Shown here: piece after piece, positions 8,815 to 19,880 of the stretch
How the letters are laid out: the number at the start of each line of letters is the position of its first letter
How positions within the stretch are numbered: the first letter of the stretch is position 1
Assembly (NCBI RefSeq): GCF_000003605.2
Contig: NW_003156926.1
Coordinates: 1 to 49,891 of the forward strand
Length of the DNA stretch: 49,891 bases
Reading direction: 5' to 3'
Source: Saccoglossus kowalevskii
Taxonomy: Eukaryota > Hemichordata > Enteropneusta > Harrimaniidae
Notes under the pieces: model-generated
What the model saw: only the letters and a program-made list of their open reading frames with translations
Databases searched by the model: none
What the model was told of the DNA's origin: nothing
Made by a program: the position numbers and the translations under genes

Positions 8815-8920
8815 TGCCGAAACCCGGGACAATTCACCGAACTCGTGGAAGTTCGCCGGGGTTTGAACCAGGGACCTTTAGATCTTCAGTCTAACGCTCT
8901 CCCAACTGAGCTATTTCGGC
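8815..8920 (-). tRNA. tRNA-Phe(GAA)-like, copy 20
   Basis: Identical to consensus. Its spacer shares TTTACTCATG and TGTACCCGC with that of copy 82. Confidence 0.84.
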
Positions 8921-9272
8921 ATATGAAACTTTTAATCTACCGTAAAATTGAACTTTATGCTGGAAATAACCAAGAATTTATGGTTTATAAACGGTTGTAC
9001 CTTTTTATCCTCGGGTGAATGTGCATTCGTTTTACTTTAAAATCACCCTTTTTGATAAGGCAGGTGAACTTCTGATAGGGCGTTTCACAGGACAATACAC
9101 CGGATATGGTATTTCTTTTTCGCAGGTTTGTGTTTGCAAAGTTTGCCATGGTCGAACTCTGGATACTGCGTTTGAATCAGACAGAATACGGCATACCGTA
9201 TTTGTGTTAAGTTGTTTCTATACACGCAATTCAAACTATATAGTTCGATTGTTCAATCATTGATAAAATAAT

Positions 9273-9378
9273 TGCTGAAACCCGGGACAATTCACCGAAC
9301 TCGTGGAAGTTCGCCGGGGTTTGAACCAGGAACCTTTAGATCTTCAGTCTAACGCTCTCCCAACTGAGCTATTTCGGC
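9273..9378 (-). tRNA. tRNA-Phe(GAA)-like, copy 21
   Basis: 9276 changes acceptor G70 to A, breaking the C3 pair; 9331 changes variable-loop position 48. Confidence 0.76.
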
Positions 9379-9731
9379 ATATAAAACTTTTAATCTACCG
9401 TAAAATTGAACTTTTTGCTGGAAATAACAAAGAATTTATGGTTTATAAACGGTTGTACCTTTTTATCCTCGGGTGAATGTGCATTCGTTTTATTTTAAAA
9501 TCACCCTTTTTGATAAGGCAGGCGAACTTCTGACAGGGCGTTTTCACAGGACAATACACAGGATATGGTATTTCTTTTACGCATGTGTGTTTTTGCAAAG
9601 TTTGCCTTGGTCGAACTCTGGATACAGCGTTTGAATCAGACAGAATACGGGATACCGTATTTGTGTTAAGTTGTTTCTGTACACGCAATTCAAACTGTAT
9701 TGTTCGATTGTTCAATCATTGACAAAATAAT

Positions 9732-9837
9732 TGCCGAAACCCGGGACAATTCACCGAACTCGTGGAAGTTCGCCGGGGTTTGAACCAGGGACCTTTAGAT
9801 CTTCAGTCTAACGCTCTCCCAACTGAGCTATTTCGGC
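9732..9837 (-). tRNA. tRNA-Phe(GAA)-like, copy 22
   Basis: Identical to consensus. Confidence 0.84.
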
Positions 9838-10189
9838 ATATGAATCTTTTAATCTACCGTAGAATTGAACTTTTTGCTGGAAATAACCAAGAATTTATGG
9901 TATATAAACGGTTGTACCTTTCTATCCTCGGGTGAATGTGCATTCGTTTTACTTTAAAATCACCCTTTTTGATAAGGCAGGTGAACTTCTGATAGGGCGT
10001 TTCACAGGACAATACACCGGATATGGTATTTCTTTTTCGCAGGTTTGTGTTTGCAAAGTTTGCCATGGTCGAACTCTGGATACTGCGTTTGAATCAGACA
10101 GAATACGGCATACCGTATTTGTGTTAAGTTGTTTCTATACACGCAATTCAAACTATATAGTTCGATTGTTCAATCATTGATAAAATAAT

Positions 10190-10295
10190 TGCCGAAACCC
10201 GGGACAATTCACCGAACTCGTGGAAGTTCGCCGGGGTTTGAACCAGGGACCTTTAGATCTTCAGTCTAACGCTCTCCCAACTGAGCTATTTCGGC
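10190..10295 (-). tRNA. tRNA-Phe(GAA)-like, copy 23
   Basis: Identical to consensus. The 5' flank just outside (10296..10370) shows several single-base gains and losses. Confidence 0.84.
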
Positions 10296-10648
10296 ATATA
10301 AACTTTTAATCTACCCGTAAAATTGAACTTTTTGCTGGAAAATAACAAAGAATTTATGGGTTATAAACGGTTGTACCTTTTTATCCTCGGGTGAATGTGC
10401 ATTCGTTTTACTTTAAAATCACCCTTTTTGATAAGGCAGGCGGACTTCTGATAGGGCGTTTCACAGGACAATACACAGCATATGGTATTTCTGTTACGCA
10501 GGTTTGCAGTTGCAAAGTTTGCAATTGTCGACCTCTGGATACAGCGTTTGAATCATACAGAATACGGGATACCGTATTTGTGTTAACTTGTTTCTGTACA
10601 CGCAAATCAAACTGTATTGTTCGATTGTTCAATCATTGATAAAATAAT

Positions 10649-10755
10649 TGCCGAAACCCGGGACAATTCAACCGAACTCGTGGAAGTTCGCCGGGGTTTG
10701 AACCAGGGACCTTTAGATCTTCAGTTTAACGCTCTCCCAACTGAGCTATTTCGGC
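10649..10755 (-). tRNA. tRNA-Phe(GAA)-like, copy 24, 107 nt
   Basis: One extra A in the insert near 10670, and G30>A at 10726 in the anticodon stem. The G30>A variant recurs in copies 9, 29, 64, 84 and 89. Confidence 0.74.
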
Positions 10756-11108
10756 ATATGAAACATTTAATCTACCGTAAAGTTGAACTTTTTGCTGGAA
10801 ATAACCAAGAATTTATGGTCTATAAACGGTTGTACCTTTTTATGCTCAGGTGAATGTGCATTCGTTTTATTTTAAAATCACCCTTTTTGATAAGGCAGGC
10901 GAACTTCTGACAGGGCGTTTTCACAGGACAATACACCGGATATGGTATTTCTTTTACGCATGTGTGTTTTTACAAAGTTTGCCTTGGTCGAACTCTGGAT
11001 ACAGCGTTTGAATCAGACAGAATACGGGATACCGTATTTGTGTTAAGTTGTTTCTGTACACGCAATTCAAATTGTATTGTTCGATTGTTCAATCATTGAT
11101 AAAATAAT

Positions 11109-11214
11109 TGCCGAAACCCGGGACAATTCACCGAACTCGTCGAAGTTCGCCGGGGTTTGAACCAGGGACCTTTAGATCTTCAGTCTAACGCTCTCCCAAC
11201 TGAGCTATTTCGGC
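11109..11214 (-). tRNA. tRNA-Phe(GAA)-like, copy 25
   Basis: Only change is 11141, in the insert hairpin loop. Confidence 0.82.
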
Positions 11215-11566
11215 ATATGAAACTTTTAATCTACCGTAAAATTGAACTTTTTGCTGGAAATAACAAAGAATTTATGGTTTATAAACGGTTGTACCTTTTT
11301 ATCCTCGGGTGAATGTGCATTCGTTTCACTTTAAAATCACCCTTTTTGATAAGGCAGGTGAACTTCTGATAGGGCGTTTCACAGGACATTACACCGGATA
11401 TGGTATTTCTTTTACGCATGTGTGTTTTTGCAAAGTTTGCCTTGGTCGAACTCTGGATACAGCGTTTGAATCAGACAGAATACGGGATACCGTATTTGTG
11501 TTAAGTTGTTTCTGTACACGCAATTCAAACTGTATTGTTCGATTGTTCAATCATTGACAAAATAAT

Positions 11567-11659
11567 TGCCGAAACCCGGGACAATTCACCGAACTCGTGG
11601 AAGTTCGCCGGGGTTTGAACCAGGGACCTTTAGATCTTCAGTCTAACGCTCTCCCAACT
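11567..11659 (-). pseudogene. tRNA-Phe-like copy 26, 5' end deleted
   Basis: Same 23-nt AACT-to-AACT deletion as copy 6; the rest is consensus. It is followed by copies 27 to 29 in the same order as copies 7 to 9 follow copy 6. Confidence 0.85.
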
Positions 11660-11993
11660 TTTAATCTACCGTAAAATTGAACTTTTTGCTGGAAATAACA
11701 AAGAATTTATGGTTTATAAACGGTTGTACATTTTTATCCTCGGGTGAATGTGCATTCGTTTCACTTTAAAATCACCCTTTTTGATAAGGCAGGTGAACTT
11801 CTGATAGGGCGTTTCACAGGACAATACACCGGATATGGTATTTCTTTTTCGCAGGTTTGTGTTTGCAAAGTTTGCCATGGTCGAACTCTGGATACTGCGT
11901 TTGAATCAGACAGAATACGGCATACCGTATTTGTGTTAAGTGGTTTCTGTCCACGCAATTCAAACTGTATTGTTCGATTGTTCAATCATTCAT

Positions 11994-12000
11994 AAAAAAA
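11994..12000 (-). terminator. Strong Pol III terminator T7 (copy 27, representative)
   Basis: Seven T residues on the minus strand start 2 nt after the discriminator. The same T7 follows copies 33, 59, 60, 65, 77, 87, 91, 92 and 110; related T6 or T5 runs follow copies 7, 15 and 100. Most of these copies share insert variants, so this is a linked haplotype. Confidence 0.8.
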
Positions 12001-12001
12001 T

Positions 12002-12107
12002 TGCCGAAACCCGGGACAATGCACCAAACTCGTGGAAGTTCACCGGGGTTTGAACCAGGGACCTTTAGATCTTCAGTCTAACGCTCTCCCAACTGAGCTA
12101 TTTCGGC
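12002..12107 (-). tRNA. tRNA-Phe(GAA)-like, copy 27
   Basis: Insert variants at 12021, 12026 and 12042; T7 terminator. The canonical tRNA body is consensus. Confidence 0.82.
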
Positions 12108-12460
12108 ATATGAAACATTTAATCTACCGTAAAGTTGAACTTTTTGCTGGAAATAACCAAGAATTTATGGTCTATAAACGGTTGTACCTTTTTATCCTCA
12201 GGTGAATGTGCATTCGTTTTATTTTAAAATCACCCTTTTTGATAAGGCAGGCGAACTTCTGACAGGGCGTTTTCACAGGACATTACACCGGATATGGTAT
12301 TTCTTTTACGCATGTGTGTTTTTGCAAAGTTTGCCTTGGTCGAACTCTGGATACAGCGTTTGAATCAGACAGAATACGGGATACCGTATTTGTGTTAAGT
12401 TGTTTCTGTACACGCAATTCAAACTGTATTGTTCGATTGTTCAATCATTGACAAAATAAT

Positions 12461-12566
12461 TGCCGAAACCCGGGACAATTCACCGAACTCGTGGAAGTTC
12501 GCCGGGGTTTGAACCAGGGACCTTTAGATCTTCAGTCTAACGCTCTCCCAACTGAGCTATTTCGGC
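12461..12566 (-). tRNA. tRNA-Phe(GAA)-like, copy 28
   Basis: Identical to consensus; GACAAAAT flank. Confidence 0.84.
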
Positions 12567-12918
12567 ATATGAAACTTTTAATCTACCGTAAAATTGAACT
12601 TTTTGCTGGAAATAACAAAGAATTTATGGTTTATAAAGGGTTGTACCTTTTTATCCTCGGGTGAATGTGCATTCGTTTTACTTTAAAATCACCCTTTTTG
12701 ATAAGGCAGGCGAACTTCTGATAGGGCGTTTCACAGGACAATACACATCATATGGTATTTCTGTTAAGCAGGTTTGCAGTTGCAAAGTTTGCAATTGTCG
12801 ACCTCTGGATACAGCGTTTGAATCAGACAGAATACGGGATACCGTATTTGTGTTAACTTGTTTCTGTACACGCAAATCAAACTGTATTGTTCGATTGTTC
12901 AATCATTGATAAAATAAT
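12567..12918. repeat. Spacer haplotype S' (representative)
   Basis: An S-like unit with ACACATCATATGG in place of ACACCGGATATGG and TTAACTTGTTTCTG near its end. Close relatives lie at 3431..3780, 37270..37621 and 39499..39850; two more with the same ACATCATATGG start after copies 52 and 53. Confidence 0.7.
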
Positions 12919-13024
12919 TGCCGAAACCCGGGACAATTCACCGAACTCGTGGAAGTTCGCCGGGGTTTGAACCAGGGACCTTTAGATCTTCAGTTTAACG
13001 CTCTCCCAACTGATCTATTTCGGC
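12919..13024 (-). tRNA. tRNA-Phe(GAA)-like, copy 29, damaged D-arm
   Basis: 13014 changes C11 in the D-stem and box A; 12995 is G30>A in the anticodon stem. Confidence 0.7.
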
Positions 13025-13376
13025 ATATGAAACATTTAATCTACCGTAAAGTTGAACTTTTTGCTGGAAATAACCAAGAATTTATGGTCTATAAACGGTT
13101 GTACCTTTTTATCCTCAGGTGAATGTGCATTCGTTTTATTTTAAAATCACCCTTTTTGATAAGGCAGGTGAACTTCTGATAGGGCGTTTCACAGGACAAT
13201 ACACCGGATATGGTATTTCTTTTTCGCAGGTTTGTGTTTGCAAAGTTTGCCATGGTCGAACTCTGGATACTGCGTTTGAATCAGACAGAATACGGCATAC
13301 CGTATTTGTGTTAAGTGGTTTCTGTCCACGCAATTCAAACTGTATTGTTCGATTGTTCAATCATTGATAAAATAAT

Positions 13377-13482
13377 TGCCGAAACCCGGGACAATTCACC
13401 GAACTCGTGGAAGTTCACCGGGGTTTGAACCAGGGACCTTTAGATCTTCAGTCTAACGCTCTCCCAACTGAGCTATTTCGGC
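13377..13482 (-). tRNA. tRNA-Phe(GAA)-like, copy 30
   Basis: Insert variant at 13417 only. Confidence 0.82.
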
Positions 13483-13834
13483 ATATGAAACATTTAATCT
13501 ACCGTAAAGTTGAACTTTTTGCTGGAAATAACCAAGAATTTATGGTTTATAAACGGTTGTACCTTTTTATCCTCGGGTGAATGTGCATTCGTTTTACTTT
13601 AAAATCACCCTTTTTGATAAGGCAGGTGAACTTCTGATAGGGCGTTTCACAGGACAATACACCGGATATGTTATTTCTGTTACGCAGGTTTGCGTTTGCA
13701 AAGTTTGCAATGGTCGAACTCTGGATACAGCGTTTGAATCAGACAGAATACGGGATACCGTATTTGTGTTAAGTTGTTTCTGTACACGCAATTCAAACTG
13801 TATTGTTCGATTGTTCAATCATTGATAAAATAAT

Positions 13835-13939
13835 TGCCGAAACCCGGGACAATTCACCGAACTCGTGGAAGTTCGCCGGGGTTTGAACCAGGACCTTTAG
13901 ATCTTCAGTCTAACGCTCTCCCAACTGAGCTATTTCGGC
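13835..13939 (-). tRNA. tRNA-Phe(GAA)-like, copy 31, 105 nt
   Basis: One G is missing from the GGG near 13891, shortening the variable loop to T-stem junction by one base. Copies 38 and 41 share this loss, and all three are the last gene before a D-type spacer. Confidence 0.76.
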
Positions 13940-14293
13940 ATATGAAAATTTTAATCTACCGTAAAATTGAACTTTTTGCTGGAAATAACCAAGAATTTAT
14001 GGTTTATAAACGGTTGTACCTTTTTATCCTCGGGTGAATGTGCATTCGTTTTACTTTAAAATCACCCTTTTTGATAAGTCAAGCGAACTCCTGATAGGTA
14101 GTTTTCACATGACAATTCACCGGATATGGTATTTCTTTTTCGCAGGTTTGTGTTTGCGAAGTTTGCCATGGTCGATCTCTCGATACAGGCGTTTGAATCA
14201 GACAGAATACGGGATACCGTATTTGTGTTAAGTGGTTTCTGTTCGCGCAATTCAAACTGTATTGTTCGATTGTTCAATCATTGATAAAATAAT
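13940..14293. repeat. Spacer haplotype D, first of three near-identical units
   Basis: Carries a cluster of private changes: GATAAGTCAAGCGAACTCC, GATAGGTAG, CACATGACAATTCACC, TTGCGAAG, GTCGATCTCTCGATAC and TCTGTTCGCGC. The same set occurs at 17130..17483 and 18506..18859 with no differences I could see in the diagnostic part. Confidence 0.8.
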
Positions 14294-14399
14294 TGCCGAA
14301 ACCCGGAACAATTCACCGAACTCGTGGAAGTTCGCCGGGGTTTGAACCAGGGACCTTTAGATCTTCAGTCTAACGCTCTCCCAACTGAGCTATTTCGGC
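14294..14399 (-). tRNA. tRNA-Phe(GAA)-like, copy 32
   Basis: Only change is 14307 at the insert end. It closes a D-type unit. Confidence 0.82.
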
Positions 14400-14752
14400 A
14401 TATGAAACTTCTAATCTACCGTAAAATTGAACTTTTTGCTGGAAATAACCAAGAATTTATGGTTTATAAACGGTTGTACCTTTTTATCCTCGGGTGAATG
14501 TGCATTCGTTTTACTTTAAAATCACCCTTTTTGATATGGCAGGCGAACTTCTGATAGGGCGTTTTCACAGGACAATACACCGGATATGTTATTTCTGTTA
14601 CGCATGTTTGCAGTTGCAAAGTTTGCAATGGTCGAACTTTATAGAGAGCGTTTGAATCAGACAGAATACGGGATACCGTATTTGTGTTAAGTTGTTTCTG
14701 TACACGCAATTCAAACTGTATTGTTCGATTGTTCAATCATTCATAAAAAAAT

Positions 14753-14858
14753 TGCCGAAACCCGGGACAATGCACCAAACTCGTGGAAGTTCGCCGGGGT
14801 TTGAACCAGGGACCTTTAGATCTTCAGTCTAACGCTCTCCCAACTGAGCTATTTCGGC
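14753..14858 (-). tRNA. tRNA-Phe(GAA)-like, copy 33
   Basis: Insert variants at 14772 and 14777; T7 terminator. Confidence 0.82.
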
Positions 14859-15317
14859 ATATGAAACCTTTAATCTACCATAAAATTGAACTTTTTGCTG
14901 GAAATAACCAAGAATTTATGGTTTATAAATGGTTGTACCTTTTTATCCTCGGGTGATTGTGCATTCGTTTTACTTTAAAATCACCCTTTTTGATAAGGCA
15001 GGTGAACTTCTGATAGGGCGTTTCACAGGACAATAACACCGGATAGGGTATTTCTTTTACGCATGTGTGTTTTTGCAAAGTTTGCCTTGGTCGAACTCTG
15101 GATACAGCGTTTGAATCAGACAGAATACGGGATACCGTATTTGTCTTAAGTTGTTTCTGTACACGCAATTCAAACTGTATTGTTCGATTGTTCAATCATT
15201 GATAAAGTAATTGCCGAAACCCGGGACAATTCACCGAACTCGTGGAAGTTCGCCGGGGTTTGAACAAGGGACCTTTAGATCTTCAGTCTAACGCTCTCCC
15301 AACTGAGCTATTTCGGC
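14859..15317. repeat. Unit duplicated at 46311..46769
   Basis: Both units have TACCATAAAATTG, GGGTGATTGTGC, CAATAACACCGGATAGGG and AAATGG. The neighbouring delta spacer lies after this block in one place and before it in the other. Confidence 0.7.
15212..15317 (-). tRNA. tRNA-Phe(GAA)-like, copy 34, terminator lost
   Basis: The flanking A-run is interrupted by G at 15207, leaving only T3 on the minus strand. 15266 changes G52 in the T-stem; this change recurs in copies 35, 37, 40, 95, 97, 99 and 103. Confidence 0.76.
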
Positions 15318-15670
15318 ATATGAAACTTTTAATCTACCGTAAAATTGAACTTTTGGCTGGAAATAATCAAGAATTTATGGTTTATAAACGGTTGTACCTT
15401 TTTATCCGCGGGTGAATGTGCATTCGTTTTACTTTAAAATCACCCTTTTTGATAAGGCAGGTGAACTTCCGACAGGGCGTTTTCACAGGACAATTCACCG
15501 GATATGGTATTTCTTTTTCACATGTGTGTTTTTGCAAAGTTTGCCTTGGTCGAACCATGGATACAGCGTTTGAATCAGACAGAATACGGGATACCGTATT
15601 TGTGTTAAGTTGTTTCTGTACACGCAATTCAAACTGTATTGTTCGATTGTTCAATCATTGATAAAATAAT

Positions 15671-15776
15671 TGCCGAAACCCGGGACAATTCACCGAACTC
15701 GTGGAAGTTCGCCGGGGTTTGAACAAGGGACCTTTAGATCTTCAGTCTAACGCTCTCCCAACTGAGCTATTTCGGC
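15671..15776 (-). tRNA. tRNA-Phe(GAA)-like, copy 35
   Basis: 15725 changes G52 in the T-stem; otherwise consensus. Confidence 0.8.
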
Positions 15777-16106
15777 ATATGAAACATATAATCTACCGTA
15801 AATTTGAACTTTTTGCTGGAAATAACCAAGCATTTATGGTATATAAACGGTTGTACTTTTTTATCCTCGGGTGAATGTGCATTCGTTTTACTTTAAAATC
15901 ACTCTTGATAGGGCGTTTTCACAGGACAATACACCGGATATGGTATTTCTTTTACGCAGGTTTGTAGTTGCAAAATTTGCAATGGTCGACCTCTGGATAA
16001 GGCGTTTGAATCAGACAGAATACGGGATGCCGTATTTGTGTTAAGTGGTTTCTGACCACGCAATTCAAACTGTATTGTTCGATTGTTCAGTCAATGATAA
16101 AATAAT
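15777..16106. repeat. Delta spacer: unit with internal deletion near TCACTCTTGATAGGG
   Basis: About 23 bp are missing between the AAATCACCC and TCTGATAGGG parts of the normal spacer. The unit also has GTAGTTGCAAAATTTGC, CTGGATAAGGCG, a GATG hairpin loop and TCTGACCACGC. Relatives occur at 45875..46204 and 37728..38022; the latter has lost a further stretch so that TTTTAC joins directly to CTCTGGATAAGG. Confidence 0.75.
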
Positions 16107-16212
16107 TGCCGAAACCCGGGACAATTCACCGAACTCGTGGAAGTTCGCCGGGGTTTGAACCAGGGACCTTTAGATCTTCAGTCTAACGCTCTCCCAACTG
16201 AGCTATTTCGGC
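16107..16212 (-). tRNA. tRNA-Phe(GAA)-like, copy 36
   Basis: Identical to consensus. It closes a delta spacer. Confidence 0.84.
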
Positions 16213-16565
16213 ATATGAATCCTTTAATCTACCGTAAAATTGAACTTTTTGCTGGAAATAACCAAGAATTTATGGTTTATAAATGGTTGTACCTTTTTAT
16301 CCTCGGGTGAATGTGCATTCGTTTTACTTTAAAATCACCCTTTTTGATAAGGCAGGTGAACTTCTGATAGGGCGTTTCACAGGACAATAACACCGGATAT
16401 GGTATTTCTTTTACGCATGTGTGTTTTTGCAAAGTTTGCCTTGGTCGAACTCTGGATACAGCGTTTGAATCAGACAGAATACGGGATACCGTATTTGTCT
16501 TAAGTTGTTTCTGTACACGCAATTCAAACTGTATTGTTCGATTGCTCAATCATTGATAAAATAAT

Positions 16566-16671
16566 TGCCGAAACCCGGGACAATTCATCGAACTCGTGGA
16601 AGTTCGCCGGGGTTTGAACAAGGGACCTTTAGATCTTCAGTCTAACGCTCTCCCAACTGAGCTATTTCGGC
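16566..16671 (-). tRNA. tRNA-Phe(GAA)-like, copy 37
   Basis: 16588 lies in the insert and 16620 changes G52. The same pair of changes is in copy 40. Confidence 0.78.
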
Positions 16672-17024
16672 ATATGAAACTTTTAATCTACCGTAAAATT
16701 GAACTTTTGGCTGGAAATAATCAAGAATTTATGGTTTATAAACGGTTGTACCTTTTTATCCTCAGGTGAATGTGCATTCGTTTTATTTTAAAATCACCCT
16801 TTTTGATAAGGCAGGCGAACTTCTGACAGGGCGTTTTCACAGGACAATACACCGGATATGGTATTTCTTTTACGCATGTGTGTTTTTGCAAAGTTTGCCT
16901 TGGTCGAACTCTGGATACAGCGTTTGAATCAGACAGAATACGGGATACCGTATTTGTGTTAAGTTGTTTCTGTACACGCAATTCAAACTGTATTGTTCGA
17001 TTGTTCAATCATTGATAAAATAAT

Positions 17025-17129
17025 TGCCGAAAACCGCTACAATTCACCGAACTCGTGGAAGTTCGCCGGGGTTTGAACCAGGACCTTTAGATCTTCAGTC
17101 TAACGCTCTCCCAACTGAGCTATTTCGGC
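17025..17129 (-). tRNA. tRNA-Phe(GAA)-like, copy 38, 105 nt
   Basis: T-stem 3' strand altered at 17033 and 17037, insert end at 17038, and one G lost near the variable loop as in copy 31. The T-stem is badly weakened. Confidence 0.66.
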
Positions 17130-17483
17130 ATATGAAAATTTTAATCTACCGTAAAATTGAACTTTTTGCTGGAAATAACCAAGAATTTATGGTTTATAAA
17201 CGGTTGTACCTTTTTATCCTCGGGTGAATGTGCATTCGTTTTACTTTAAAATCACCCTTTTTGATAAGTCAAGCGAACTCCTGATAGGTAGTTTTCACAT
17301 GACAATTCACCGGATATGGTATTTCTTTTTCGCAGGTTTGTGTTTGCGAAGTTTGCCATGGTCGATCTCTCGATACAGGCGTTTGAATCAGACAGAATAC
17401 GGGATACCGTATTTGTGTTAAGTGGTTTCTGTTCGCGCAATTCAAACTGTATTGTTCGATTGTTCAATCATTGATAAAATAAT

Positions 17484-17589
17484 TGCCGAAACCCGGAACA
17501 ATTCACCGAACTCGTGGAAGTTCGCCGGGGTTTGAACCAGGGACCTTTAGATCTTCAGTCTAACGCTCTCCCAACTGAGCTATTTCGGC
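17484..17589 (-). tRNA. tRNA-Phe(GAA)-like, copy 39
   Basis: Only change is 17497 at the insert end; closes a D-type unit. Confidence 0.82.
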
Positions 17590-17942
17590 ATATGAAACTT
17601 TTAATCTACCGTAAAATTGAACTTTTTGCTGGAAATAACCAAGAATTTATGGTTTATAAATGGTTGTACCTTTTTATCCTCGGGTGAATGTGCATTCGTT
17701 TTACTTTAAAATCACCCTTTTTGATAAGGCAGGTGAACTTCTGATAGGGCGTTTCACAGGACAATAACACCGGATATGGTATTTCTTTTACGCATGTGTG
17801 TTTTTGCAAAGTTTGCCTTGGTCGAACTCTGGATACAGCGTTTGAATCAGACAGAATACGGGATACCGTATTTGTCTTAAGTTGTTTCTGTACACGCAAT
17901 TCAAACTGTATTGTTCGATTGCTCAATCATTGATAAAATAAT

Positions 17943-18048
17943 TGCCGAAACCCGGGACAATTCATCGAACTCGTGGAAGTTCGCCGGGGTTTGAACAAGG
18001 GACCTTTAGATCTTCAGTCTAACGGTCTCCCAACTGAGCTATTTCGGC
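17943..18048 (-). tRNA. tRNA-Phe(GAA)-like, copy 40
   Basis: 17965 (insert), 17997 (G52) and 18025, which breaks a D-stem pair at G24. Confidence 0.72.
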
Positions 18049-18400
18049 ATATGAAACTTTTAATCTACTGTAAAATTGAACTTTTGGCTGGAAATAATCA
18101 AGAATTTATGGTTTATAAACGGTTGTACCTTTTTATCCTCGGGTGAATGTGCATTCGTTTTACTTTAAAATCACCCTTTTTGATAAGGCAGGCGAACTTC
18201 TGATAGGGCGTTTCACAGGACAATACACCGGATATGGTATTTCTTTTTCGCAGGTTTGTGTTTGCAAAGATTGCCATGGTCGAACTCTGGATACTGCGTT
18301 TGAATCAGACAGAATACGGGATACCGTAATTGTGTTAAGTTGTTTCTGTACACGCAATTCAAACTGTATTGTTCGATTGTTCAATCATTGATAAAATAAT

Positions 18401-18505
18401 TGCCGAAACCCGCGACAATTCACCGAACTCGTGGAAGTTCGCCGGGGTTTGAACCAGGACCTTTAGATCTTCAGTCTAACGCTCTCCAAACTGAGCTATT
18501 TCGGC
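18401..18505 (-). tRNA. tRNA-Phe(GAA)-like, copy 41, 105 nt
   Basis: 18413 changes the T-stem 3' strand, one G is lost near the variable loop, and 18488 changes conserved G18 in the D-loop and box A. Confidence 0.66.
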
Positions 18506-18859
18506 ATATGAAAATTTTAATCTACCGTAAAATTGAACTTTTTGCTGGAAATAACCAAGAATTTATGGTTTATAAACGGTTGTACCTTTTTATCCTCGGG
18601 TGAATGTGCATTCGTTTTACTTTAAAATCACCCTTTTTGATAAGTCAAGCGAACTCCTGATAGGTAGTTTTCACATGACAATTCACCGGATATGGTATTT
18701 CTTTTTCGCAGGTTTGTGTTTGCGAAGTTTGCCATGGTCGATCTCTCGATACAGGCGTTTGAATCAGACAGAATACGGGATACCGTATTTGTGTTAAGTG
18801 GTTTCTGTTCGCGCAATTCAAACTGTATTGTTCGATTGTTCAATCATTGATAAAATAAT

Positions 18860-18964
18860 TGCCGAAACCCGGAACAATTCACCGAACTCGTGGAAGTTCG
18901 CCGGGGTTTGAACCAGGGACCTTTAGATCTTCAGTCTACGCTCTCCCAACTGAGCTATTTCGTC
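18860..18964 (-). tRNA. tRNA-Phe(GAA)-like, copy 42, 105 nt
   Basis: 18873 at the insert end, one A lost from the 5' anticodon-stem strand (near 18938), and 18963 changing acceptor position 2. The flank reads GTCAAATGAAATTTTTAATC, close to that of copy 66. Confidence 0.66.
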
Positions 18965-19315
18965 AAATGAAATTTTTAATCTACCGTAAAATTGACTTTT
19001 TGCTGGAAATAACCAAGAATTTATGGTTTATAAACGGTTGTACCTTTTTATCCTCGGGTGAATGTGCATTCGTTTTACTTTAAAATCACCCTTTTTGATA
19101 AGGCAGGTGAACTTCTGATAGGGCGTTTCACAGGACAATACACCGGATATGGTATTTCTTTTTCGCAGGTTTGTGTTTGCAAAGTTTGCCATGGTCGAAC
19201 TCTGGATACTGCGTTTGAATCAGACAGAATACGGCATACCGTATTTGTGTTAAGTGGTTTCTGTCCACGCAATTCAAACTGTATTGTTCGATTGTTCAAT
19301 CATTGATAAAATAAT

Positions 19316-19421
19316 TGCCGAAACCCGGGACAATTCACCGAACTCGTGGAAGTTCACCGGGGTTTGAACCAGGGACCTTTAGATCTTCAGTCTAACGCTC
19401 TCCCAACTGAGCTATTTCGGC
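19316..19421 (-). tRNA. tRNA-Phe(GAA)-like, copy 43
   Basis: Insert variant at 19356 only. Confidence 0.82.
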
Positions 19422-19774
19422 ATATGAAACATTTAATCTACCGTAAAGTTGAACTTTTTGCTGGAAATAACCAAGAATTTATGGTTTATAAACGGTTGTA
19501 CCTTTTTATCCTCGGGTGAATGTGCATTCGTTTTACTTTAAAATCACCCTTTTTGATAAGGCAGGCGAACTTCTGACAAGGCGTTTTCACAGGACAATAC
19601 ACCGGATGTGGTATTTCTTTTACGCATGTGTGTTTTTGCAAAGTTTGCCTTGGTCGAACTCTGGATACAGCGTTTGAATCAGACAGAATACGGGATACCG
19701 TATTTGTGTTAAGTTGTTTCTGTACACGCAATTCAAACTGTATTGTTCGATTGTTCAATCATTGATAAAATAAT

Positions 19775-19880
19775 TGCCGAAACCCGGGACAATTCACCGA
19801 ACTCGTGGAAGTTCGCCGGTGTTTGAACCAGGGACCTTTAGATCTTCAGTCTAACGCTCTCCCAACTGAGCTATTTCGGC
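19775..19880 (-). tRNA. tRNA-Phe(GAA)-like, copy 44
   Basis: Only change is 19820 (G>T), the first insert base after the T-loop, which gives box B GGTTCAAACAC and weakens the CC match. Confidence 0.8.

Larger units (their letters stand above)
8462..9378. repeat. Two-unit block duplicated at 36353..37269
   Basis: Both blocks share CATCCGCAGG or TATCCGCAGG, TTTACTCATGTG, TGTACCCGC, the TCTATACACGC and AACTATATAG variants, and a gene with TGCTGAAACCC. The match points to a copied segment about 27.9 kb apart. Confidence 0.75.
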
